NCBI GenBank assembly: GCA_008080515.1
Contig: VIKH01000025.1
Coordinates: forward strand, 1-41,466
DNA length: 41,466 nucleotides
Origin: Gallionellaceae bacterium
Lineage (GTDB): Bacteria; Pseudomonadota; Gammaproteobacteria; Burkholderiales; Gallionellaceae
Direction of reading: 5' to 3'
Shown here: positions 8,321 to 15,689 of the stretch, piece by piece
Layout of the letters: each line of letters begins with the position of its first letter
Numbering within the stretch: the stretch's first letter is position 1
The notes under the pieces: generated by a model
Told to the model about the DNA's origin: nothing
Database searches by the model: none
The model's input: the letters and a program-made list of their open reading frames with translations, nothing else
Program-made: the position numbers and the translations under genes

Positions 8321-9208
8321 ATGCCCGAACCGAGTATCGCCGCCGTTCTGACCTGCTTCAATCGCAGGGATAAAACTGCGGCGTGCCTCGATGCTTTGCT
8401 CGTTGCGGCAGAACGGCTGGCGGGCCGCTTCCGGCTGCACGTGATCGTCACCGATGATGGCGGCAGCGACGGCACGGGCGAAATGCTGCGCAGCCGTTTC
8501 CCGCAGGTGGAGATATTGCAGGGCGATGGCGGGCTGTACTGGAACGGGGGCATGCGCCTGGCCTTCGGTCGGGCGCTGGAGCAGGGCCACGATTATTATT
8601 TGTGGTTAAACGATGACACCACTTTATTTCCGGATTGCCTGGAACGCCTGCTGGCGGCGCACGACGCGCTGTTTGCCGGAACCGGTCGCGGCGGGCTGGT
8701 GGCCGGTTCGGCCTGCAACGAGCGGGGGCGCGTGAGTTATGGCGGATTGCGCCGCAAGACCGGCGGCAAGGCCTTGCAGTTTTATCTGGTGGAGCCTTCC
8801 ACGCAGTTCCAGCCTTGCGAAAGCGTCAACGGCAACTGCCTGCTGGTTTCGGCGGAGGCGGCAAGGCGGCTCGGCAATCTTGAGAAGGCGTTTGTGCATT
8901 GCATGGGCGACATGGACTACGGCCTGCGGGCAACCAGGATGGGAATCCCGATCTGGGTGATGCCGGGTTTTGCGGGGGAATGTGGCAACGACAATCTGCT
9001 GGAAGGCTCGTATCTGGATCAAACTCTGCCATTTGCGGTGCGCTGGAAAAAGGTGCTATCGCCCAAGGGGCTGGTGCCTAAAGCCTGGGGCACGTTTTGC
9101 ATGCGGCACGCGGGGCCGTGGTGGCCGGCATATTGGGTTTGGCCCTACGCCAAAATAGTGCTCACTTCGATCATGGCGCGCCTTCCATTTTTTTCTGGAA
9201 AGGCTTGA
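8321..9208 (+). CDS. GT2-family glycosyltransferase
   Basis: Inverting GT-A glycosyltransferase of about 295 residues. The N-terminal Rossmann-like nucleotide-sugar domain shows IAAVLTCFNRRDK, then VTDDGGSDGTGEML and the metal-binding DxD-type motif in YLWLNDDTTLFPD. A GDMDYGLRATRMG segment resembles the acceptor-side ED motif of the rhamnosyltransferase-like GT2 branch. The ATG at 8321 is preferred because AAGG lies a few bases upstream and conserved sequence begins right after it. An in-frame ATG at 8258 adds 21 non-conserved residues starting beside the repeat. The gene sits just downstream of the IS110 insertion, so its transcription may have been affected. Confidence 0.87.
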   Translation: MPEPSIAAVLTCFNRRDKTAACLDALLVAAERLAGRFRLHVIVTDDGGSDGTGEMLRSRFPQVEILQGDGGLYWNGGMRLAFGRALEQGHDYYLWLNDDTTLFPDCLERLLAAHDALFAGTGRGGLVAGSACNERGRVSYGGLRRKTGGKALQFYLVEPSTQFQPCESVNGNCLLVSAEAARRLGNLEKAFVHCMGDMDYGLRATRMGIPIWVMPGFAGECGNDNLLEGSYLDQTLPFAVRWKKVLSPKGLVPKAWGTFCMRHAGPWWPAYWVWPYAKIVLTSIMARLPFFSGKA

Positions 9209-9211
9209 GCG

Positions 9212-10423
9212 ATGCAGGCAAAAAATCTCTCAATCTCTCCCCAGTTGTCTGGCTTTCTCGATTTTGTCCGGTGGCTGGCCGCGCTGCTCGTTGTTTTGGG
9301 GCACGTCAGGTTGCTGTGGTGCGCCGAATACGCGAGCGTGCAAGACAACTCATTGCCGGTGAAACTCTTTTATTTTGCTACCGGTTTCGGCTCCGAAGCG
9401 GTCATGGTGTTTTTTGTGCTCAGCGGGTTTCTGGTTGGCGGGGGAGCGTTGCGGAAATGGCATAACGGCACATATAGCGCACGAGATTATTTCATCAGCC
9501 GGTTCAGCCGGATTTACACGGTGCTTTTCCCGGCGCTGGTTTGCGGTGGTTTGCTGGATTGGATCGGCCTGCAATATTTTAACGGGACGGGGCTTTATAC
9601 CAATTCTTCGATCTACCACTCGCCGCTGCTGAATTTTTCTGTCGCCAACAATCTGGATTGGGCGACGTTCCTGTCCAACCTGGCCAACTTGCAGGGTATC
9701 CTGACCAGGCATTTTGGAAGCAACGGGCCTCTGTGGTCGCTGGCATTTGAATGGTGGTATTACTGCCTGTTCGGCCTGATGCTGGAAGCGTCAGGGAGAA
9801 AGGGCAATGACCCGGCGCTTTGGTTTCTCGCTTCTGCCGCACTGATCGCGCTGATCGTGCTGCCCGCAAAATTGCTGCTGTATATGCTGGTGTGGGGAGC
9901 GGGTGTCTGGGCGGCAATGTTCGACCCGCAGCGCTTCAGGCTTTCCCCGCTTGCCGGTTGCGTGTTGTTCGTTTCGCTGCTGGCCGGATCGAGGTTGTTC
10001 CACATCCTGCTGGATGGATACGTTGACCGTTTGCCGGGCGCGATGTTTATCCGGTTTGCGCCGAATTTATTGCTGGCAGCAGGCTTTTCGCTGCTGGTAA
10101 TTTCCTTGCGGAGCGCGGGGTGTGCGACCGTCCGCTCTTTGACCTTCCACAAGCAGATGGCAGATTTTTCCTACACCGTCTATCTGATGCATGTCCCTTT
10201 GCTGGTATTGATCGCGGCCATATTGAGCAGCAATCACGGGGTGCCGCTTTCTGTTGCGCCCACCTTTGAGGTTCTGTTGTTTTTGGCGGCTCTCCTTTTG
10301 TCGGTTTACCTTGCCTTGTATTTGTTTTCGCTGCTTACGGAGAGATTTACGCCAAACGTGAAGGCTCTCCTGATGGGGTTGTTTGTTCCGAGCCGTCTTA
10401 AAACGGAAGCCGGGAGTAATTGA
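9212..10423 (+). CDS. Acyltransferase-3 family membrane protein (OafA-like)
   Basis: Integral membrane O-acyltransferase of 403 residues with about ten hydrophobic helices, expected to acetylate or otherwise acylate the polysaccharide at the membrane. Family features are LDFVRWLAALLVVLGHVRLL in helix 1, with its conserved histidine, VMVFFVLSGFLVGGG, and RFSRIYTVLFPAL. The gene begins 3 bases after the GT2 stop, and its TGA overlaps the ATG of the hydrolase gene, placing it in the same operon. With the hexapeptide protein at 4813 there are two acyl-transfer candidates in the cluster. Confidence 0.88.
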   Translation: MQAKNLSISPQLSGFLDFVRWLAALLVVLGHVRLLWCAEYASVQDNSLPVKLFYFATGFGSEAVMVFFVLSGFLVGGGALRKWHNGTYSARDYFISRFSRIYTVLFPALVCGGLLDWIGLQYFNGTGLYTNSSIYHSPLLNFSVANNLDWATFLSNLANLQGILTRHFGSNGPLWSLAFEWWYYCLFGLMLEASGRKGNDPALWFLASAALIALIVLPAKLLLYMLVWGAGVWAAMFDPQRFRLSPLAGCVLFVSLLAGSRLFHILLDGYVDRLPGAMFIRFAPNLLLAAGFSLLVISLRSAGCATVRSLTFHKQMADFSYTVYLMHVPLLVLIAAILSSNHGVPLSVAPTFEVLLFLAALLLSVYLALYLFSLLTERFTPNVKALLMGLFVPSRLKTEAGSN

Positions 10424-11763
10424 TGCTTCTGGAAATTAAATTGGCCACCATAACCGGAATAACCGGCCTTGTATTTGCGATGGGGCCTATACCGGTTATG
10501 GCGGCGGCAGGAACCGATTTCGCGGCACCGGCCGATCTATATCAGGAAGCCACTGCCGGGCGCGAGCCGGTCATCGGCGCATCCTACTTCGGCACCCATT
10601 TCCACCGCCTCGTGTTGAATCCCGGCGAGAGGGCATTGCTGACGCATTGGCCGTCTTCCCGCATCGGCGCGATCCGGTTGTGGGATTCGGGCACCCTCTG
10701 GTCCGAAATTGCCACGCAGCCGGGCCAATGGAAATATGAACGCATGGACAGCTACGTCGAGCAGGCGGTCGTCCGCGACGCCGACATTCTCTATACCCTG
10801 GGCGGAACCCCGCGCTGGGCATCCGCGCGGCGCGACGAGCCATGCCCTTACGGTCTGGGTTGTGCGGCTGAACCGGTGAGAATGGCGCATTGGGAGGAGT
10901 ATGTGCGCCGCGTGGTGCAGCGCTATCGCGGTCGCATCAAGGCTTACGAGCTCTGGAACGAGCCGCATTTTTCCGATATTCCCCGCGACCGCAACGCGCC
11001 GGGTTTTTACACCGGCAGCGTCGCCCAGATGGTCGAGATGGCGAGAATCGCGCGCAAGGTTCTGGATGAAAACGACCCCAATGCCGTGCTTGCTACACCG
11101 GGGTTCGGGAACGGCCCGGACCGGCTGGAGTTATTTCTTGAGGCTGGCGGGAAGCAATACATTCAGGCGGTCGCCTACCATTTCTACTCCAGAAATTCGG
11201 ATGAGTTTGCCAAGCAGATTGTTGAAGTGCGCAACATCATGAAACGGCAAGGGCTGGAAAATCTCCCGCTGTGGAATACCGAAACGGGTGTGGGGGTGGA
11301 TGCGGAGGGCGGATTGCCGCCAGCCGGGAACCGGGCCTTGTCCTACCCGGAAGCCGCTGCCCGCTTCGCGCAATACCTGGTTGTCGGCGGAGCGGCCAGT
11401 TTGGAGTATTTCTATCATTACGCCTGGGATAACGAGCGCAGCGGCATGATGGACCGGTCTGGTGCAACTTTACCCGGCCGGTTTGTGTATGAAAAAGTGC
11501 AGGAATGGCTGCTCGGCGCCAGAATGCTCGGTTGTAAAAAGGCCTTGCCGCACGCCGTTATTTGCGAAGGAGAGCGGGATGGAGCCAGGTTTGCGGTCGC
11601 GTGGTCGGAAGCTGAACAGCCTTATTTCCTGCCCGCGCCGCCGGGTTGGGTCATCGCTTCCCTGGAGCGCATGCCGGGTGCCGGTGACATACCGCAGACC
11701 TCGCTGGTTTGGGCCGAATTGAATTCCTGGCCGCTCTATATCCGGTACCAGCCCGCACCATGA
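10423..11763 (+). CDS. Secreted GH39-like glycoside hydrolase (PslG-like)
   Basis: Periplasmic or exported clan GH-A hydrolase of 446 residues. An N-terminal signal peptide (LATITGITGLVFAMG, likely cleavage near VMAAA) precedes a TIM barrel. The acid/base Glu180 lies in YELWNEPHF and the nucleophile Glu287 in LWNTETGVG, about 107 residues apart, similar to PslG of Pseudomonas aeruginosa, which hydrolyses the Psl polysaccharide in its biosynthetic locus. The ATG at 10423 overlaps the upstream stop and has GGGAG at a good distance. In context it probably trims, clears or controls the length of this cluster's own polymer. The cleaved linkage is unknown. Confidence 0.82.
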   Translation: MLLEIKLATITGITGLVFAMGPIPVMAAAGTDFAAPADLYQEATAGREPVIGASYFGTHFHRLVLNPGERALLTHWPSSRIGAIRLWDSGTLWSEIATQPGQWKYERMDSYVEQAVVRDADILYTLGGTPRWASARRDEPCPYGLGCAAEPVRMAHWEEYVRRVVQRYRGRIKAYELWNEPHFSDIPRDRNAPGFYTGSVAQMVEMARIARKVLDENDPNAVLATPGFGNGPDRLELFLEAGGKQYIQAVAYHFYSRNSDEFAKQIVEVRNIMKRQGLENLPLWNTETGVGVDAEGGLPPAGNRALSYPEAAARFAQYLVVGGAASLEYFYHYAWDNERSGMMDRSGATLPGRFVYEKVQEWLLGARMLGCKKALPHAVICEGERDGARFAVAWSEAEQPYFLPAPPGWVIASLERMPGAGDIPQTSLVWAELNSWPLYIRYQPAP

Positions 11764-12827
11764 ATCCGGTGCCGGAAACCACCAGCGCAGGCCGCGACGC
11801 TTGCGGTGCGCATCCGGACAGCTCGCTGTTGTTTGCCACGGCGTTCTACCATGCGGCAGGCCGCTCGCCCAACGCATGGACGTTTTCCGAGCAATCCAAG
11901 CTGGCCATGTACTACCGCTGCATGGTGGTCTGCTACGCCTCGATACGGCGCCTGTACCCGCAAGCGCAACTGGCGTTGTTCACCAACCGGGAACTGTCCG
12001 AACCCTATAGCGGGCAACTGCGATCGCTGGGGGTGAGCACGGTGATTTGCGCCGACCGGTATGTCGGCGACCGCACTTTCAGGAACGGTTTTCCGGGCTG
12101 CCTCTATACGCTGGATGTCATTGAGCATCTGGCGCTCCATCCCCGCAGCGATTTCAGCAGCCTGATCCTGATAGATTCGGATTGCATCTTCCGCTACCGG
12201 CTGGGTGGAATGCCGGATAACCTGGCGAGCGGGTGTGAGGCATGCTACGCCTACGCGCCGGGTTACCCGGTCGGCATGGTCGTCAACGGCCAGTCGCGCG
12301 CAACGCTGACGCTGGCGTTGCGTTATTTCTCCGGGCAGATGGCCGCTTCCCCGATCCAGTTGTATGGCGGCGAATTTTACGGCTTGGCCGCCACATCGTT
12401 GCCGAAATTGGCAGCGCGCATCGAAGCCTTCTGGGCCTGGATGAAAACGCAAGGTGCGGCTACCTTTGGCGACAGCCTGACGGAAGAGCATGTCATGAGC
12501 GTCGTTCTGGCCCAGACTGGCGACACTGTGCATAGCGCGAACGGTTTGATCAAGCGCATCTGGACTGCATCGGCTTTTTCGACGGTGGACGGTAGCGAAG
12601 CCGGATTGCCGGTCTGGCATCTGCCTGCAGAAAAGAAAAAAGGCTTTGCCAAACTGTACCGGTACTGGTTGCGCCACGATGGCTTTGCCGGGTTGAGCGA
12701 CGAGGGTTTCAGGGCGCTGGTGGACCAGTTCATCCCCCTGCGTGCGGGAGGCAGGGAATATCCGGGGAGGACTGCCCTGCTCAGGCTGCGCGGTGCAGCC
12801 AGGTTTCTGGTGACGGGCCGCGCGTGA
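11760..12827 (+). CDS. Unrecognised protein with a DxD motif, possibly glycosyltransferase-like
   Basis: About 355 residues, no family firmly recognised. SLILIDSDCIFRY has the look of a GT-A DxD metal site following a hydrophobic strand. The upstream part (CMVVCYASIRRLYPQAQLAL and LFTNREL) resembles the nucleotide-sugar half of such folds. The second half has GGEFYGLAATSLPKLAARI and ends in basic RLRGAARFLVTGRA. No signal peptide or clear membrane helix is seen. The ATG overlaps the hydrolase stop (ATGA), so it belongs to the operon and is its last member before the accessory insertion. A second copy of its last 46 bases plus trailing sequence lies about 1.1 kb downstream. A glycosyltransferase role is inference only. 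Confidence 0.7.
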   Translation: MNPVPETTSAGRDACGAHPDSSLLFATAFYHAAGRSPNAWTFSEQSKLAMYYRCMVVCYASIRRLYPQAQLALFTNRELSEPYSGQLRSLGVSTVICADRYVGDRTFRNGFPGCLYTLDVIEHLALHPRSDFSSLILIDSDCIFRYRLGGMPDNLASGCEACYAYAPGYPVGMVVNGQSRATLTLALRYFSGQMAASPIQLYGGEFYGLAATSLPKLAARIEAFWAWMKTQGAATFGDSLTEEHVMSVVLAQTGDTVHSANGLIKRIWTASAFSTVDGSEAGLPVWHLPAEKKKGFAKLYRYWLRHDGFAGLSDEGFRALVDQFIPLRAGGREYPGRTALLRLRGAARFLVTGRA

Positions 12828-12852
12828 TGGCGGTACTGCCAACTTCCTGAAA
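12782..12852 (+). repeat. Direct repeat copy 1: 3' end of the 11760 gene
   Basis: These 71 bases, covering the last codons, stop and following sequence of the DxD-protein gene, recur in the same orientation at 13868-13938 with about 6 mismatches. The toxin-antitoxin pair and IS1380 remnant lie between the copies. Confidence 0.9.
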
Positions 12853-12900
12853 CGAGGAACTTACACACATAGAGAGGTAATATTTCCGCCACAGCCATCA

Positions 12901-12928
12901 TTGACAATAGTAACAATTTTGTTAATAT
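12901..12928 (+). promoter_or_regulatory. Sigma-70 promoter of the toxin-antitoxin pair
   Basis: A perfect -35 TTGACA (12901-12906) and a -10 TAATAT (12923-12928) are separated by 16 bases. Transcription would begin at or within a base or two of the toxin ATG at 12934, so the toxin message may be leaderless. No Shine-Dalgarno sequence precedes that ATG. Confidence 0.7.
12911..12924. promoter_or_regulatory. Palindromic operator between -35 and -10
   Basis: TAACAA and TTGTTA form perfect 6-bp inverted arms around TT, occupying the promoter spacer. This is where a HigA-type antitoxin would bind to repress its own operon. The palindrome is seen directly; the binding is inferred from the family. 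Confidence 0.55.
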
Positions 12929-12933
12929 TCGGC

Positions 12934-13269
12934 ATGAGCTACACCATCGTCTATTACAGTGAAGCGGTGCAGGAAGAAATACGGGCCTTGCCTGCCACTC
13001 TGCTTGCCAGATATTTCTGCTTGACTGATCGAATGGAAGAATATGGGGCAAATCTGGGTTATCCGCACACCGAGGCATTTGGCGACGGATTGTTTGAACT
13101 GAGACTGAAAGGTGTTGAAGGCATTGCGCGAGTTTTCTATTGCACATTGGTCGGGAAGCGCATCGTAATGCTGCATGGCTTTGTCAAGAAATCACCCAAG
13201 ACCCCGCCCAAAGAACGGCGGATTGCTGAAGCGAGAATGAAGGAGATTAAAAATGCGAACTCACGCTGA
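12934..13269 (+). CDS. higB: RelE/HigB-superfamily toxin (Gp49-like)
   Basis: Small 111-residue protein of the phage-derived Gp49/HigB family, typically a ribosome-dependent mRNA endonuclease. Features are SYTIVYYSEAVQEEIRALP at the N-terminus, LFELRLKGVEGIARVFY, and the basic end VMLHGFVKKSPKTPPKE, which matches the family's conserved K/R-rich C-terminal part. It precedes the antitoxin and overlaps it by 17 bases, the toxin-first order of higBA loci. An upstream in-frame start at 12901 would overlap the promoter and is unlikely. G+C is visibly lower than in the flanking polysaccharide genes, consistent with horizontal gain. Confidence in the family is high; actual toxicity is untested. Confidence 0.9.
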   Translation: MSYTIVYYSEAVQEEIRALPATLLARYFCLTDRMEEYGANLGYPHTEAFGDGLFELRLKGVEGIARVFYCTLVGKRIVMLHGFVKKSPKTPPKERRIAEARMKEIKNANSR

Positions 13270-13540
13270 ACTTAAAGCAAAAGCGCTGGCGAACCCAAAG
13301 GTTCGTGCTGAATATGAGCGCCTGAACCGCGAGGAATTTGCCATTCTTGACGAGATCCTGGCTGCGCGCCGCGAAGCTGGATTAACCCAATCACAAGTAG
13401 CGGAACGCATGGGCACTAAAGCTCCTGCTGTTGCGCGATTGGAAAGCGCATTGGCATCGGGCAAGCATTCGCCAAGCTTGAATACCCTGCGCAAATATGC
13501 TGCGGCTCTCGGCAAGCGCATTGAAGTGCACCTGGTTTGA
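13253..13540 (+). CDS. higA: XRE-family HTH antitoxin
   Basis: 95-residue antitoxin with an XRE helix-turn-helix in about residues 35-75 (LTQSQVAERMGTKAPAVARL), preceded by a helical region beginning MRTHAELKAKALANPKVRA. It should neutralise the adjacent toxin and repress the operon through the palindrome at 12911-12924. The ATG at 13253 has a strong AAGGAG about 7 bases upstream and lies within the toxin gene's end. Its own strong ribosome site, compared with the SD-less toxin, would favour antitoxin synthesis. Confidence 0.9.
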   Translation: MRTHAELKAKALANPKVRAEYERLNREEFAILDEILAARREAGLTQSQVAERMGTKAPAVARLESALASGKHSPSLNTLRKYAAALGKRIEVHLV

Positions 13541-13574
13541 TTCTGCTGAATTTGTGGCTCGTGTATTCACGCTT

Positions 13575-13753
13575 GTGATCTGTGGATCATGCAATGCCGC
13601 AGCCACCGCTGACGATACACCAATACGGCGATCCGTCTGCCGCAACAGCATCACGCCGCCGTCCGAGCTGATTGCCCCACCCTGGAAATTCGCCTCGATC
13701 ACGCGTCGTCCAAGGCGCCAAAATTCCATTTCGTCAGCGGTACACTTTGGCAT
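13575..13753 (-). pseudogene. N-terminal remnant of an IS1380-family transposase
   Basis: Minus-strand fragment whose translation contains ADEMEFWRLGRRVIEANF, then GGAISSDGGVMLLRQTDRR and VAAALHDPQ, the conserved N-terminus of IS1380-family DDE transposases. Homology stops near 13575; the remaining 85-90% of the gene is absent and the open frame simply runs on antisense to the antitoxin gene. It is a decayed IS and may explain how the toxin-antitoxin block arrived here. About 110 bases upstream (13754-13867) hold no recognisable gene beyond a short frame ending NAILPAVVDGALKKQ on the minus strand. Confidence 0.75.
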
Positions 13754-13867
13754 CGGCACGCCCCCTCACATGATCTTGTCCGCACCAGTTTCTAATCGCG
13801 CATCTGCGTGTTCTGCTTCTTCAGCGCGCCATCCACCACTGCGGGAAGGATGGCGTTAATGCGGCCA

Positions 13868-13938
13868 CAGGCTGCGCGGTGCAGCCAGGTTTCTCGTGAT
13901 GGGCCGCGCGTGATGGCGGTACTGTCAACTCTTTGAAA
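13868..13938 (+). repeat. Direct repeat copy 2: relic of the 11760 gene 3' end
   Basis: Matches 12782-12852 in about 65 of 71 positions, including the codons for RLRGAARFLVTGRA and the stop. No coding sequence leads into it, so it is a stranded 3' end of a paralogue or a duplicated junction. Confidence 0.88.
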
Positions 13939-13991
13939 TATTCCCAGGCGACAATGGCGCTATCAGAAAACTCACCGAGAGCGGTCGCAAC

Positions 13992-14626
13992 ATGGGTCTG
14001 ACCCACGAAATAGAATTGCAGCGGGACTACTATGCTCGATTCTCGATGTGGGCTCCGGCACCGGAAGAGGCCTGCTCTATCTGAAAACAATGTTCCCGGA
14101 CTTGCGGGTGGCCGGGGTTGAGCCGTCGCCCGATTTGCGCAAGATCGGCCACGACAAGGGCCTGAGCCAGGAAGAGCTGGCTGATGGAGACGCCATGAAT
14201 CTGGCGTTTGCCGACAGTTCTTTTGATCTGGTTTGCGAGTTCGGCGTGTTGCACCACGTAAAATTTCCCCGGCAGATGATCGGCGAAATGTTGCGTGTGG
14301 CCAAGTCCGGCATATTTATCTCCGATAGTAACCATTTTGCCTGCGGCTCGCTGCCCAGCCGGATCACCAAGCGGCTTCTGCGCCGCACCCATCTCTGGAA
14401 GGCGGCCTACTGGTTGCGCACCGGGGGCAAGGGTTACACGATCAGCGACGGGGATGGCCTTTCCTACGCTTATTCCGTGTTTGACGATTACGATTACATC
14501 CGCAGTTGCTGCGGGCATGTGAACATGGTCAATACCTGCGGCAACGGGGCCGACCCGTTCCGCTCCGCGCAGAACGTGGCCCTGTTTGCGCGCAAGGATC
14601 AATCGCTCCTTCAGGGACGGCTTTGA
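13992..14626 (+). pseudogene. SAM-dependent methyltransferase with an internal out-of-frame deletion
   Basis: An apparent start at 13992 gives MGLTHEIELQRDYYAR, a plausible methyltransferase N-terminus. Then at about 14037 the frame changes and the sequence jumps straight to motif I, ILDVGSGTGRGLLYL, followed by VAGVEPSPDLRKIG, a DGDAMNLAFADSSFDLV motif region and FGVLHHVKFP. Such class I enzymes normally have 40-60 residues between these parts, so an internal segment is missing and the halves are out of frame. A GTG at 14048 could start a truncated protein, but it would lack the first strand of the SAM fold. It lies within the polysaccharide locus and may once have methylated a sugar. Probably non-functional. 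Confidence 0.75.
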
Positions 14627-14871
14627 GGTTGCGGAAGCCCGGCAGCAGGTTCCATCGCTAAACTGCCGTTGCATCGGGCAAGGCGCCCTGGAAGGCTGCC
14701 GCGACCCGGTCGGCGGCTATGCGCACTCCGCAGATGGTGAGGGTGAGCCGAATGGCTCATGCAAGCATCACGCCCCTGTAACAAGACAACTTCATACTGC
14801 GCCTTGGAGATGAGGCCGTCTGCGATGGCAGGCGGTATCGTCGCAAAATTTCTGCTTTACGGGGTGTCTTG
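14627..14871 (+). other. Structured non-coding leader before the PEP-CTERM-type gene
   Basis: 245 bases without a credible gene. Two GC-rich hairpins at 14677-14700 (GGCA...TGCC outer arms with GCC/GGC inside) and 14698-14717 (GCCGC GAC / GTC G GCGGC) share the bases at 14698-14700 and so are mutually exclusive. A third perfect hairpin lies at 14744-14759 (TGAGCC, GAAT, GGCTCA). No run of T follows any of them. I could not assign a known riboswitch class. Confidence 0.4.
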
Positions 14872-15672
14872 ATGAAAGTTTTTCGATTTTCCGCCAGTGT
14901 GTTGGCCATTACGCTGGGTGCGGCTGGCTCCGCTCAAGCTGATCTGCTCGGGGTGACGCAAACCTTCCCGGATATCAGCCTGTCCACCAGCTACCTTATC
15001 TACGATCACAATGGCGTGGATGCCAACACCGGCCTGCTCAGGGTGGTTGCCAACGCATCTACCCTCAACGAGGGAATGGCTGCGGGCAATTCCACTTTGA
15101 CCCAATCGTACCTGGGTCCAGGCGACTCTACCCCTGACGTGATGTTGAGCTTCCAGATCCGCAACGGCAATGGAGGCTTTGCGCTTGGCAGTTTTGCGGG
15201 CGGCAACGTGAGCATCGGCTACGGCACGAGTCCGGCGAATACCAGCAAGTTTTCCTGGCAGGGCGCGATCACCGCGTTCGGATTTCAGGCCGACGGCAGG
15301 GCTTTCGATGCTGCCTGGAGTGTGGCCGCCGACCAATACCTGAACATGCCCGCGAGCCTTGGCCAGTTTGTCGGCGGTTTGCTGACAGGGGGCGCGGGCG
15401 GAATCAAGATATCCAACAGCGCGGGGTTCGGGGCTGCCAATTTTGGAAATGACTGGGTTTTTGCAACCAATGCGAACAGCCCGACCATCAACAGCTACCT
15501 TGGGGGGCTGACGACTCCGCTAAAAATCAACTCTACGGTCCTGGTTGATACGTTTGCCACACCCGTGCCGGAATCGGACACTTTCCTGCTGATGACCGTC
15601 GGCCTGGCTGTGATCGCCCAGATTGCGCGGCGGCGCAAAGCGCTGAAGTGCACATCCGGCAATTGCGCGTAA
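14872..15672 (+). CDS. Secreted PEP-CTERM-type protein
   Basis: 266-residue exported protein. The N-terminal signal peptide (FSASVLAITLGAAGSAQA) is followed by an Asn/Ser/Gly-rich low-complexity body typical of surface proteins, and a C-terminal sorting signal: TPVPESDTFLLM, a short hydrophobic helix (TVGLAVIAQIA) and the basic RRRK. The signal is a PES variant of the usual PEP, and an unusual tail of about 10 residues with two cysteines follows the arginines. PEP-CTERM proteins are processed by an exosortase and are linked to exopolysaccharide loci, but no exosortase gene is in this window. The ATG at 14872 is used rather than the TTG just before it. Confidence 0.83.
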   Translation: MKVFRFSASVLAITLGAAGSAQADLLGVTQTFPDISLSTSYLIYDHNGVDANTGLLRVVANASTLNEGMAAGNSTLTQSYLGPGDSTPDVMLSFQIRNGNGGFALGSFAGGNVSIGYGTSPANTSKFSWQGAITAFGFQADGRAFDAAWSVAADQYLNMPASLGQFVGGLLTGGAGGIKISNSAGFGAANFGNDWVFATNANSPTINSYLGGLTTPLKINSTVLVDTFATPVPESDTFLLMTVGLAVIAQIARRRKALKCTSGNCA

Positions 15673-15689
15673 TAGTGAGAGGAATGCAC

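Noticed and set aside
14671-14760. Cyclic-di-GMP-I (GEMM) riboswitch before the PEP-CTERM-type gene
   Set aside because: A GGGCAA box followed by a hairpin was suggestive, but the second conserved box (GCAAAGCC-like) and the tetraloop-receptor pattern are not convincing, so no class is claimed.
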